From assembly GCA_021325295.1 (NCBI GenBank), contig JAJPHM010000031.1, positions 115,542-179,541 of the forward strand: a DNA stretch of 64,000 nt, read 5' to 3'. Within the stretch, counting starts at the first letter, position 1; each line of letters starts with the position of its first letter. The translations under genes and the position numbers were made by a program. The DNA comes from Nitrososphaeraceae archaeon. GTDB taxonomy: Archaea; Thermoproteota; Nitrososphaeria; Nitrososphaerales; Nitrososphaeraceae. A model generated the notes under the pieces. The model was not told the DNA's origin and searched no databases. It saw only the letters and a list, made by a program, of their open reading frames with translations. This document shows, in pieces, positions 45,095 through 53,460 of this stretch.

Positions 45095-45571
45095 TTATAC
45101 GAAGCTCCTTACTACAGAGATCTTGCCTTGCATCCATGGATGCGGCTCACAATGATAACTGTAATCTCCGTCTGTCGTAAAGATAAACTCAAAAGTCTTG
45201 CCAGGATTGACAAAACCATTTCCTGTTGTGTCCAAATGTTCTAGTGAGTTGAATGGTCCGCTAATAAGGTCCACATACTTGTTATCTGAAGTAACGGTAT
45301 GAGCTACAGAATCAGTATTAGTCCATACAATCTTGCTATCTACTCCGAGTGATACACGTACAGATTTTGGATCAAAGTTTCTTTGCTGAGTTGGGTTTGA
45401 CGCTCCTGCCCATATCTTTATGTTAGTGGTCTTTGGCGGGTGCAACACATTGTCGGGAAGAATAGGTTTGGCGTTAGCCTGCGGGATGTATATGAATTGA
45501 TAGTATCCTAGGCTAACTGCAACGGCTACAATAAATGTGATTATGCTTATGCCGCCTGCGTGATTGTCCAA
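45095..45571 (-). CDS. Membrane-anchored cupredoxin, last gene of the complex III operon
   Basis: 158 residues. A single N-terminal membrane helix (ISIITFIVAVAVSLGYYQFIYI) anchors a plastocyanin-like domain with complete copper ligands: His in AHTV, and Cys, His and Met in YHCEPHPWM. The operon position after cytochrome b suggests it accepts electrons from the Rieske protein, taking the role of cytochrome c. TTG 45571 is the start, 3 bases after the stop of the 38-residue peptide. Confidence 0.88.
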   Translation of the reverse strand: MDNHAGGISIITFIVAVAVSLGYYQFIYIPQANAKPILPDNVLHPPKTTNIKIWAGASNPTQQRNFDPKSVRVSLGVDSKIVWTNTDSVAHTVTSDNKYVDLISGPFNSLEHLDTTGNGFVNPGKTFEFIFTTDGDYSYHCEPHPWMQGKISVVRSFV

Positions 45572-45574
45572 ATT

Positions 45575-45691
45575 CTATTCAATACCTCTTTTTGATCCCA
45601 TTTTTCCAAATTGGTACAAGCCTGCGGCCTGTTCAGCAGTATAGTTGAATGGCTGACTTGGGTGATTTAATATAATAATATTGTTATCCAT
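45575..45691 (-). CDS. 38-residue peptide within the complex III operon
   Basis: Begins MDNNIIILNHPSQPF and ends GSKRGIE. It starts 6 bases after the cytochrome b stop and ends 3 bases before the cupredoxin start, so it is translated within the operon. No membrane segment is present. The tight spacing on both sides argues for a real gene, perhaps a small accessory subunit of complex III or an assembly peptide. It is not in any family I know. Confidence 0.65.
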   Translation of the reverse strand: MDNNIIILNHPSQPFNYTAEQAAGLYQFGKMGSKRGIE

Positions 45692-45697
45692 TTTTAC

Positions 45698-47395
45698 CTA
45701 GATCCTGTGTGTGGGCTTACCATTACCAATACCACTTTTTTCTGCATTTATCTCTTGTTGCCTTAAAAGGTCATTGTCGATTGATTGGTTTGAAGGTGGA
45801 ATCTCCGCATTACTGGCGCCTTTTACCTCCTGAGGGCTGTATGACTGTTGAGGTGTAGTTGATGCCTGCTTTTGTTGCGGGGGGATCTGAGGTGGTGGCT
45901 GTGATGTAGCTGCTTTGGGAGGTGGTGGTGAGGCTAATGGCTTCTCTGCTGTAGGTCCGGGAGTTCCCGGAGCGGGCTTTGGAGATACTGGCACAGGCTT
46001 GGCAGCAGGTGGAGCAGTCGGTTTTGGTGGTGGCGCTTTTGCCATTGCTCGTCCGTATCTGTAAAGGTGGAACAATGCTGCAAATACTAGAACTATTACA
46101 CCCATGAGGAAGAGGGAGTAATTCTTCATGCCGTTCAGTACTGCATAATATGTAGCAATATTGAGGTACACTTGGAAACCAAGCAATACTAGGAAAAGTG
46201 TATACAGCCATCTCTGCGATATGTTTATTGCGCCTTTTGAACCTGCTTTCTTTGGCTGCAATTTCGCGTTAGCTTCTGCATTTTTGGCAAGCTTGATCAT
46301 CATGTACGTGAACCCAAACGACAGAGGCACCAGCAAGACCATGACTGTGTAGAAGAATATAGGATCTATTACGAGCCTCTCAAGCAGGGCCTTGTGAATA
46401 TCGGGGTCAATGTAGTATCCCCAGTATGTGGTAACGAGTATCTGAGCAAGACTGGTTATGCCGATGGCGGTAATTATGGGCCTATCCTTCCATGAGAATT
46501 TCTTGTACCTGTCTACAAATGGTATTACTAGTAATGTGAATATGAACAGCCCCGGCCATGCCACACCTGTTACAAACTTGTCATACATTGTCCTGAGAAA
46601 TGCGTAGAGTCCTGTAAGATAGAATTCAGGTACCGTAATACCCGGTGGAGTTGAAGGATCAAACCTCAGTCCTAGATCTACTGGGAAGACGCCTCCTGTG
46701 AGCATGATCGCCCCTACTACTGCCATTACCATGGGCACGTCAAATACTAGGAATCTGGGGAAGTGGACTGCCATCAGACCTATTAGGGTGATTGGTAAGA
46801 GAAAGACGTGAAATGCATAGAATCTAAGTATAAAGTCATGGAAGCCCGCACCAAAGAATGCGTCTCTCATTTGTGGCCCGAGAATGGGTATAGAGTTGGT
46901 AAGCGAAGCAGCAATAGATATGGCAAGCTCTGCCCGTTCACTGAAAATAATATCATAGCCTGTAAATGCTTCAAGTATGGTGAGAGTTCCTATCAGTATT
47001 CCTGTTACCCATAGTATTTCATTTCTTATTTTGTACCTGCCGCTAAAGTACTGGTAATACATGTGAAGTAGAGCCAGCATCACCATTGCATTTGATGCAT
47101 GGTAGTGGATATTGCGTATGTGGAAGCCGTATGGGATGGTATTGTTTATTGTCTGGACGCTATTCCATGCTCTATCCAAAATAGGCTCATAGAACAGCAT
47201 GAGTAGGGCTCCTGTAATACCCAAGACAATAAAGATGACAAAGGTAAGCATGCCGAGGAAGCCAAGAGGATTGACGAACCTTCCTGGGAAGGTAAACTTG
47301 ATACCCATGAAAATAGTTCTCTCTAGGCCGGCGTACACCCACCGGAAGAACCTGACTAGGCTGTTCTCATACGTTAAGGTAGCGCCCATATCCAA
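45698..47395 (-). CDS. Cytochrome b of complex III with long proline-rich tail
   Basis: The 565-residue protein has the membrane core of cytochrome b, about nine helices, with heme-ligand His in HYHASNAMVMLALLH and FHVFLLPITLIGLMAVH. The quinol-oxidation motif PEWY appears as PEFY (VPEFYLTGLYAFL). After about residue 450 come some 115 residues rich in Pro, Ala, Lys and Gln that have no counterpart in standard cytochrome b and should face the cytoplasm. It overlaps the Rieske gene by 29 bases. Confidence 0.92.
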   Translation of the reverse strand: MDMGATLTYENSLVRFFRWVYAGLERTIFMGIKFTFPGRFVNPLGFLGMLTFVIFIVLGITGALLMLFYEPILDRAWNSVQTINNTIPYGFHIRNIHYHASNAMVMLALLHMYYQYFSGRYKIRNEILWVTGILIGTLTILEAFTGYDIIFSERAELAISIAASLTNSIPILGPQMRDAFFGAGFHDFILRFYAFHVFLLPITLIGLMAVHFPRFLVFDVPMVMAVVGAIMLTGGVFPVDLGLRFDPSTPPGITVPEFYLTGLYAFLRTMYDKFVTGVAWPGLFIFTLLVIPFVDRYKKFSWKDRPIITAIGITSLAQILVTTYWGYYIDPDIHKALLERLVIDPIFFYTVMVLLVPLSFGFTYMMIKLAKNAEANAKLQPKKAGSKGAINISQRWLYTLFLVLLGFQVYLNIATYYAVLNGMKNYSLFLMGVIVLVFAALFHLYRYGRAMAKAPPPKPTAPPAAKPVPVSPKPAPGTPGPTAEKPLASPPPPKAATSQPPPQIPPQQKQASTTPQQSYSPQEVKGASNAEIPPSNQSIDNDLLRQQEINAEKSGIGNGKPTHRI

Positions 47396-47978
47396 CTATT
47401 CCATTCTTGTTAGGATCCCACGTCGGGGGTAATATCCAGATATCTCCATTACTATCAATTTCAATATCTAATCTTGGAAGGACATTTGATGGCGGAGCCT
47501 GTAGAGAGGCTGGGCCTGCAAATGCTTTGCCTGTCTCCATGTCATACATACTGCCGTGACACGGACACTCGCCTCTCTTTCTTCCCGGGTCGGGCCAGTA
47601 CTTCCATAGACACCATAGGTGGAGGCAGACCATGCTATAGACCCTGAAGGCTGATACATCATTTTTGTCACCGCCAAGTTCCACAGGAAGCCTTACAAAC
47701 TGCCAAGTTCTGAATGATTCCTTATTGAGTACAGCGTCATCGGTCTTTGGATAGATAATGGCCTGAGAAGAATTAACCTCAAAAGTCTTGACGTTCGCTT
47801 GAGTCCCATCTGGAAGCTCCAGTTTTTGTTTTCCTGCAACATTTCCTGTCGGATCAGGCAGGAACTTACCCCAATCAACAAAAGGTGCAAATGTCATGAC
47901 CGTACCGGCCGCAGCCATAAGCTTCAAGAAGTCGCGCCTCGATACCTTTCCTCCTGAATTTGGAGGAACTTGGGTCAT
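47367..47978 (-). CDS. Rieske 2Fe-2S protein of complex III
   Basis: 203 residues. The N-terminus has a twin-arginine export signal (SRRDFLKL) and membrane helix (MAAAGTVMTFAPF). The Rieske boxes are CLHLWC and CPCHGS, giving the two Cys and two His ligands plus the disulfide pair. It passes electrons from quinol oxidation by cytochrome b to a carrier, here probably the cupredoxin. It is the first gene of its operon; acttataaac (48001-48010) lies 27 bases before the ATG. Confidence 0.92.
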   Translation of the reverse strand: MTQVPPNSGGKVSRRDFLKLMAAAGTVMTFAPFVDWGKFLPDPTGNVAGKQKLELPDGTQANVKTFEVNSSQAIIYPKTDDAVLNKESFRTWQFVRLPVELGGDKNDVSAFRVYSMVCLHLWCLWKYWPDPGRKRGECPCHGSMYDMETGKAFAGPASLQAPPSNVLPRLDIEIDSNGDIWILPPTWDPNKNGIVGYGRYLNV

Positions 47979-48000
47979 ACAAGAAAACAGTTTCAGGATA

Positions 48001-48010
48001 ACTTATAAAC
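48001..48010 (-). promoter_or_regulatory. TATA box of the complex III operon
   Basis: gtttataagt on this strand, centred about 27 bases before the Rieske ATG (47978), giving a leaderless operon mRNA. Confidence 0.55.
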
Positions 48011-48101
48011 TTTTGTCATGAAGACCATTCGGTCTAGCATGAACGATATCAGACCTTTTGAATGTCGGCCCGAGTTCGCAAAGAATGAACCATGGGTCTC
48101 C

Positions 48102-48590
48102 CTACTTTTGCCATACTGTCCCATCGAGTTTTGCATATTTCAAATACGCCTCTCCTTTGTCAAGATTGGAAACCTTTGCATTCTGCAAATTTGCCTCCAC
48201 AAAAACTGTCTGGTAAAGCTTACTGCCCGTCAAGTCGGCTTCCTGAAGATCTGCCCACATAAGATTCGTGCGAACGAGAGTAGAACCTGCCAGCCTGCAA
48301 CCCTTCATTTCAGAATACATCAATAACGCATCTGTAAGATCTGCCATATCAAAGTTAGAACCGCTAAGGTCTGCCTGAACAAGATTAACTTGCATCATCT
48401 TGGCATTAGAAAAATCAGAGCCGATGGCTGAGATACCATTCAAATATGCACCAGAAATATTCTTGTTCGCAAAACTCTTTCCATTGAAATTCAACTTTGC
48501 AGTCAAGTTTTGCATTCTCCATTTATTGAATTCTCCAACCTTCCCGTCTACCAGCAAGCGAAAGCCTTCTTCCTGATCAACCGAGGGCAT
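48102..48590 (-). CDS. Pentapeptide-repeat protein
   Basis: 162 residues. From about residue 30 the sequence follows the A(D/N)Lxx pentapeptide-repeat pattern (NLVQADLSGSNF, ADLTDALLMYSEM, ADLQEADLTGSKL), which folds as a right-handed quadrilateral beta helix. Function unknown; some such proteins mimic DNA and protect gyrase. It lies upstream of the Rieske operon on the same strand, but about 120 bases away. Confidence 0.82.
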   Translation of the reverse strand: MPSVDQEEGFRLLVDGKVGEFNKWRMQNLTAKLNFNGKSFANKNISGAYLNGISAIGSDFSNAKMMQVNLVQADLSGSNFDMADLTDALLMYSEMKGCRLAGSTLVRTNLMWADLQEADLTGSKLYQTVFVEANLQNAKVSNLDKGEAYLKYAKLDGTVWQK

Positions 48591-48648
48591 TACCTAAAAT
48601 TGCGTCCTTTAATACCCCTAATTAACCTTCAAAGATACTTCAAAGACT

Positions 48649-49719
48649 TCATTTCCAGGGGTCTATTCCTTTTTGAAACCTAAGTGCATCTACCAACCCC
48701 TCTGCATAGCCTATACTTAGCACAGCAAGATCGAATTTACCTTGCTGGAGGAATCTTTCTGCATCAATTACATAGCATTCGGCATTATCAAGGATTTCAA
48801 GCATGCCTTTCTTGCTATCATCGACTCCTTCTTCTCTTAGAATATCTCGCATCCGCTCGACGGCCTGCCTTGTCCTTGGAGAATACTTTTCTATCATGCG
48901 GACAGAACTTCGAGTAACAAGAAGAGAATTATCCGACGGAGCATCAAAGCTTTCAGTAAGCGCTGCAAGTGAATCACTCTCTGTGAAGTGAAGCCGGCCA
49001 GTGACAATTATAGAGTGTGGACCTTGACCAAAACTTGTTTTCGAAAAGGATTTCACACTGCCTGAAACTATTCTCTGCCCTTCCGAACCTATTCTGGAAG
49101 CAACCACGGCAAAAGTATCTTGGCTTATTGCTCCCTGTCTTTGATTCTGCTCTTCTTCTAATAGCATCCTGAATGCTTCAGAAGGATCCAGAAAAAATTC
49201 TGCCGTCACTTGACCTTTGCATTGATTATACTCAGTTAGTATCATCGTATGGTTACCGAGCAAGAGATTGTCAAGAACTACATTGTAAACACTTACTGCG
49301 GATTGAGATTCAGACATTATGGTGACAGTTTTTCCAAATTTGTAGGCGTGAAGTCCTGTTTCGCCAATTATAGAATAGATTCCAGATGCTGAATGCAGTA
49401 TTTTAGATCCGATTGAATTTCTTGCAGCCCTGATACGCAATTCGTTGTGAGTTGTAGCAATCATAGGGTCCCCGTATGTTACTAGAGCGACATTCTGCTG
49501 CCTTGCCTGCTCTAGGATCTGCCTGCCGTCCTCAACAAACCATCTTTCAACAGGATCTATGTTCGTGCCAACAATTGATGCAAGATTCTGAAGATCCTGC
49601 TTGTCTAAAGGGCTTGTAAACCTTTCAACATAAATTATATCACATTTCTTGAGAATGTTGACCGATTGAAGTGTCAGCCCTGTGAAACCACCAATACCTG
49701 TTCCCACAAAGTAGAGCAT
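48649..49719 (-). CDS. dphB: Diphthine synthase DphB fused to a DUF357-like C-terminal domain
   Basis: 356 residues. The N-terminal 260 are the DphB methyltransferase (YFVGTGIGGFTGLTL, VTYGDPMIATTH), which trimethylates His of EF2 in diphthamide formation. The last 90 (ECYVIDAERFLQQGKFDLAVLSIGYAEGLVDALRF) look like a DUF357 domain that is usually a separate archaeal protein. The fusion is unusual. TATA-like sequence is not clear; ATG 49719 is the start. Confidence 0.82.
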   Translation of the reverse strand: MLYFVGTGIGGFTGLTLQSVNILKKCDIIYVERFTSPLDKQDLQNLASIVGTNIDPVERWFVEDGRQILEQARQQNVALVTYGDPMIATTHNELRIRAARNSIGSKILHSASGIYSIIGETGLHAYKFGKTVTIMSESQSAVSVYNVVLDNLLLGNHTMILTEYNQCKGQVTAEFFLDPSEAFRMLLEEEQNQRQGAISQDTFAVVASRIGSEGQRIVSGSVKSFSKTSFGQGPHSIIVTGRLHFTESDSLAALTESFDAPSDNSLLVTRSSVRMIEKYSPRTRQAVERMRDILREEGVDDSKKGMLEILDNAECYVIDAERFLQQGKFDLAVLSIGYAEGLVDALRFQKGIDPWK

Positions 49720-49842
49720 ATAGATTATTATTCCAAGCCTATACTACTATATCTTATTATGTTGTCCTGTAAAGTTCTATAATCTCAATACCATGCAGTG
49801 CAATTAAATCTATTCTATTCTATCTTCCTCTTTTGCGACGCT

Positions 49843-50964
49843 CTAGGGCTTTATCTTCTTTTGATGGTGTATTCGGGACATATGAAAGAGTGCCCTAGTA
49901 AAAACATCTATACTTGTAACAAACTCGTCAATGTTTACTCTCTCTTCTACTGTGTGCGAAGCATGAGGGTCTCCTGGACCATAAGTGACAACGGGTATCT
50001 TGAATGTATGACCTAATACATTCATGTCTCCTGTGCCGGTCTTTCTAAGAAGCGTGGGCCGCTTTTTTCTCATGTCAAGTACAGCCAGAACCAGTGCCCT
50101 TACTAGTGGTGATAAGTGGTCCGCTTCAAAAGGTTCAGTCCTGTCTTCAACTCTGTAGGTTGCTTTTACGCCCTTTTCGTCTGCCACTTTGGTAATGACA
50201 CTATCTACAATTCGCAGCACCTTTTCGCATGACATGCCAGTCGGGATTCTGATGTCTAGGGTTATCTTGCATTTCTGCGGAGTTACGTTATGGCTTGAAC
50301 CGCCTGTTATTTCAGTTAGGCTGCAGCTGATGGAATTTGACCTACTCTGCGCTGTGCCGGTCCGCTTGATTTCATCCCGAATTGCCTCCCAAAAACCATA
50401 CATTTCCTCGATAGAATTTCTGGCAAGCCAGGGCGCACTAGCATGCGCGCTGCTGCCCACATCGCAAGTGAGGCGGATTGCCAACCTGCCCTTATATGAT
50501 ATCGTAATGTTGTCTATGCCTGAAGGCTCGCCAAATATGGCATAGTCTATTCCAAGCTTGCTCTTTACCAACTGCTTTATTCCGGCAGCATTTCCCTCTT
50601 CGTCTACCACTCCTGCAAAGATAACAGTTCCGCTCTGTTTTGGGAATTCTGAGGCTGCAAGAAGCATAGCTATCAAAGGAGCTTTGGCATCAGATGCCCC
50701 TCTGCCATAAAGATAGCCGTCATCTATCCGCACCGGAATCTGACCAGGGACAGTATCCATGTGGCCGCAAAGCAGAATCCTAGGCTCGCCGCTACCTTTC
50801 GAAGCAATGACATTTCCCACGCTATCTATGTGAACCTGCTCAAAGCCAAGCTCGTTGACGCATTTGTCCTTTATTAGGTTAGCAAGGGAAGCTTCGGATC
50901 TTGACGGGGTATACAATTCAAGGGCTCTTTTCAGTAGCTCTACGGCATAGCTTGGAGAAACCAA
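49843..50964 (-). CDS. lysK: LysW-carrier amino-acid hydrolase LysK (M20 family)
   Basis: 373 residues, an M20-type zinc peptidase with CGHMDTVPG, GRGASDAKAP and VVDEEGNA metal and catalytic motifs. It releases lysine (and ornithine) from the LysW carrier, the last step of the pathway. It follows lysX by 7 bases in the operon for homocitrate synthase, LysW, LysX and LysK. Confidence 0.9.
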   Translation of the reverse strand: MVSPSYAVELLKRALELYTPSRSEASLANLIKDKCVNELGFEQVHIDSVGNVIASKGSGEPRILLCGHMDTVPGQIPVRIDDGYLYGRGASDAKAPLIAMLLAASEFPKQSGTVIFAGVVDEEGNAAGIKQLVKSKLGIDYAIFGEPSGIDNITISYKGRLAIRLTCDVGSSAHASAPWLARNSIEEMYGFWEAIRDEIKRTGTAQSRSNSISCSLTEITGGSSHNVTPQKCKITLDIRIPTGMSCEKVLRIVDSVITKVADEKGVKATYRVEDRTEPFEADHLSPLVRALVLAVLDMRKKRPTLLRKTGTGDMNVLGHTFKIPVVTYGPGDPHASHTVEERVNIDEFVTSIDVFTRALFHMSRIHHQKKIKP

Positions 50965-50971
50965 TTCCTTT

Positions 50972-51883
50972 TTACTTTCCTATCTTTAGGGCATAATCAA
51001 CCATCATTGAAGGGATATCGACTCCGGTGACCCTGACTGTGTTTTTGAATTCTGTAGTATTATTAACTTCATGGACCACTAGTCCTTTTTCCTTGTCTTC
51101 CATCAGATCAACTCCGACTATTTGGCCTCCGACTGCGCTCGCAGCTCTGATGCAGATCTCTTCAAGTTCGCCTGTGACAGCGCACATTTCAGCCCTGCCA
51201 CCTAGCGCCATATTCGTCTTCCATTCGCCTTCACCGGAATACCTGTATATCGCTGCGGCCACTCTATCGCCAATAACAATGGCTCTTATATCCCGTGGCG
51301 GCCTTTCCACAAATTCTTCGAAATAATAAATGTGATACAGAGGGAACATGTGCTCCCTGTCTTCTATAACTGCACGTGAAGCATCTTTATCCCTCAGCAA
51401 TGCAATGAGCCTGCCCCAGCTTCCAATCGTGGGCTTTATAACTGCAGGATAACCAAGTCTGTCAAGAGCTTGCATGGCGGATTCTTCAGAAAATGCCGAT
51501 ACTGCTCGAGGAGTTGGAACACCTGCCCGCTGCAATTTCATGTGTGCAAAGAGCTTGTTGCCGCAGTTGGTCGCAGCTTCTAGTGTGTTTATCATCTTGG
51601 CTCCAAGACCTTCAAGCGCAGCAGTTGAATGAACACTTTTGAAATAGCTTACACATCGCTGCATTATTACTACGCCCTGATACTTTGAGTTCCCATTATT
51701 GTTCAGGTCAACAAAAAGATCCTTGCAATCAACATTTGCAACTTCAATCCCTTTTTTCTTGGCGGCTTCGTACAGCGCCTTTTCTTCCCATCTTATATTA
51801 TCATAAAGGATGGTGAGGGAACGGGTTGACGTTTGGGAATCTGCTGAATGCATATCTATATTTGGTATTGGCTCTTGTTTCAC
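50972..51883 (-). CDS. lysX: LysX-type ATP-grasp ligase of the LysW pathway
   Basis: 303 residues with the ATP-grasp layout (PAVIKPTIGSWGRLIAL) and HEVNNTTEF near the end. It attaches alpha-aminoadipate (and perhaps glutamate, for arginine) to the terminal residue of LysW. GTG 51883 is the start; its GTGA overlaps the lysW stop, coupling the two. Its presence beside argH suggests a single enzyme set for lysine and arginine, as in Sulfolobus. Confidence 0.9.
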   Translation of the reverse strand: MKQEPIPNIDMHSADSQTSTRSLTILYDNIRWEEKALYEAAKKKGIEVANVDCKDLFVDLNNNGNSKYQGVVIMQRCVSYFKSVHSTAALEGLGAKMINTLEAATNCGNKLFAHMKLQRAGVPTPRAVSAFSEESAMQALDRLGYPAVIKPTIGSWGRLIALLRDKDASRAVIEDREHMFPLYHIYYFEEFVERPPRDIRAIVIGDRVAAAIYRYSGEGEWKTNMALGGRAEMCAVTGELEEICIRAASAVGGQIVGVDLMEDKEKGLVVHEVNNTTEFKNTVRVTGVDIPSMMVDYALKIGK

Positions 51884-52077
51884 TGACCCCAGTCCTCGCC
51901 CACTACCTGAGCCGGCTTTATTTCAAATGCATCTGGGCCTTTTTTGCTGCTATCTTTTGATTTTACAAGCTCGTATCCTGCGCCGCAATCAGGACAGGTA
52001 ACGATCTCTCCTTCTATAGAGTCTTCAGGAACTTTGATCTCTGCATCACATTCAGGACATTTGACCATGTTGATCAC
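51880..52077 (-). CDS. lysW: Amino-group carrier protein LysW, C-terminal Gln
   Basis: 65 residues with the zinc site CPEC...CPDCGAGY and the conserved EDWG end. In studied LysW the last residue is Glu, whose gamma-carboxyl carries the substrate. Here the last codon before TGA is CAG (51883-51885), giving Gln. That could be read as a real variant, a mutation or a sequence error. It overlaps both neighbours by 4 bases (GTGA) at start and stop. GTG 52077 or ATG 52068 may be the start. Confidence 0.92.
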   Translation of the reverse strand: MINMVKCPECDAEIKVPEDSIEGEIVTCPDCGAGYELVKSKDSSKKGPDAFEIKPAQVVGEDWGQ

Positions 52078-53285
52078 TCTTTTGGTTTTACTTTCATTGG
52101 TGCATCGTTAAGTATCTTTCTCTCCAACCTTTCATCAAGATACAGTTCAAGTATATCTCCAAGCCTCAATTCTTTTAATCCTTTTGCAAGAGTCTCAGCT
52201 TCATGCTGTCCTGTTTCAAGGCCTAGCAAGGAAAGCAAGTATGCAGCGCCATTTTTACCGGCCAGTTCACCAAAAACAATCTTGCGGCGGTTTCCAACTG
52301 TTTTTGGTTCAATAATTTCATAGGCTGCAGGATTCCTCAAAATGGCCGCAAGATGTGTGCCAGCCTTGTGCTTGTATGCACTGTCTCCAACGATGGGTTT
52401 TGATTCCGGAGTTAAAAGACCTGTATATTCTGAGATTGTCCTTGAGAGATCCTTTAGCATGTGCAGCCTCAAGTCGTTATTTGACCTATAGATCAGCATA
52501 AGTGCTACTGCCGTCTCCGCAAGAGACGGTATGCCTGTACGCTCTCCAAATCCATCTATTGTAGTATGGATCTGATCAGCTCCTGCGTCGCAACCAGCCA
52601 AGGCATTTGCCAGCGCCAACCCGACATCATTGTGGCAGTGGACATCCAAGGAAGTCTTTGAACTATCTATGCTGTCACGTACCATCTTGACAAGGGTGAA
52701 CATACCTTGAGGACGCATAATGCCTACAGTGTCCGGTATGCTAATGCGCTCAATACCCCGATTACTTACCTCTTTGCACATTTCTATCAGAAAATCAGGC
52801 TCTGTCCTACTTGCGTCTTCCATCGTAAATCGTGATTTCAAACCATGGGACTTGATGTAATCAACTACTTCTAGCGCCCTTATCTTGGCTTCCTCTCTTG
52901 TTATCCTTAGTTTTGCGGATAGGTGAATATCCGATATTCCCATATAGGTTGCAACCCATGTGGCTCCACAATCTATGGCAATGTCTACGTCTGACTTGAT
53001 TGCGCGTGTATGGGCTACGATATCTGCTCTCAGACCCTGCTTTATGATTGTCTTTGTTGCCTCCGCATGATCCGGTGATACTACTGGGCTGATCTCTATC
53101 TGATCGACTCCAAAAGAATCAAGCATCCATGCTATCTGAATTCTCTGCTTTATAGTAAATGATACGCCTGGATGCTGTTCGCCCTCTCTTAAAGTGCTAT
53201 CAAGTATCCGTATCTTTCGTTGACCTGTGCTGGTTCCGTTATACTGGTGTGCATAGTAGTTTGGATCGCTAGATCTGAGAGACAT
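52074..53285 (-). CDS. lysS: Homocitrate synthase-like enzyme (LysS)
   Basis: 403 residues from ATG 53285; an upstream TTG (53306) would lie before the predicted transcription start. DmpG/HMGL-like acyltransferase core with STLREGEQ near the N-terminus and the metal ligands HxH in DVHCHNDVG. It condenses 2-oxoglutarate with acetyl-CoA to begin the alpha-aminoadipate route to lysine. Isopropylmalate synthase is the nearest alternative, but position with lysWXK favours homocitrate. The TATA box is at 53321-53328. Confidence 0.87.
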   Translation of the reverse strand: MSLRSSDPNYYAHQYNGTSTGQRKIRILDSTLREGEQHPGVSFTIKQRIQIAWMLDSFGVDQIEISPVVSPDHAEATKTIIKQGLRADIVAHTRAIKSDVDIAIDCGATWVATYMGISDIHLSAKLRITREEAKIRALEVVDYIKSHGLKSRFTMEDASRTEPDFLIEMCKEVSNRGIERISIPDTVGIMRPQGMFTLVKMVRDSIDSSKTSLDVHCHNDVGLALANALAGCDAGADQIHTTIDGFGERTGIPSLAETAVALMLIYRSNNDLRLHMLKDLSRTISEYTGLLTPESKPIVGDSAYKHKAGTHLAAILRNPAAYEIIEPKTVGNRRKIVFGELAGKNGAAYLLSLLGLETGQHEAETLAKGLKELRLGDILELYLDERLERKILNDAPMKVKPKE

Positions 53286-53320
53286 TGCTTTTATTTCACT
53301 TTTCAACTGACTTCGGACGA

Positions 53321-53328
53321 AATATAAA
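53321..53328 (-). promoter_or_regulatory. TATA box of the lysS-lysW-lysX-lysK operon
   Basis: aatataaa on the plus strand (tttatatt on the coding strand), predicting transcription start near 53299. That places the start codon at ATG 53285 rather than TTG 53306. The segment 53340-53460 between this promoter and argH holds several short tagcg-type repeats that may be regulator sites; this is only an observation. Confidence 0.45.
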
Positions 53329-53460
53329 CCTTATCGCAACGAAAATAGCGAATCACATCACATAAAATGCGCAAATAGCGTAATATAGATGTTGACAGAC
53401 GAAAAACAGATAACCTGTCACAGCTAGGTTGCGATAAACTATGACGTAATACCGCGATTG

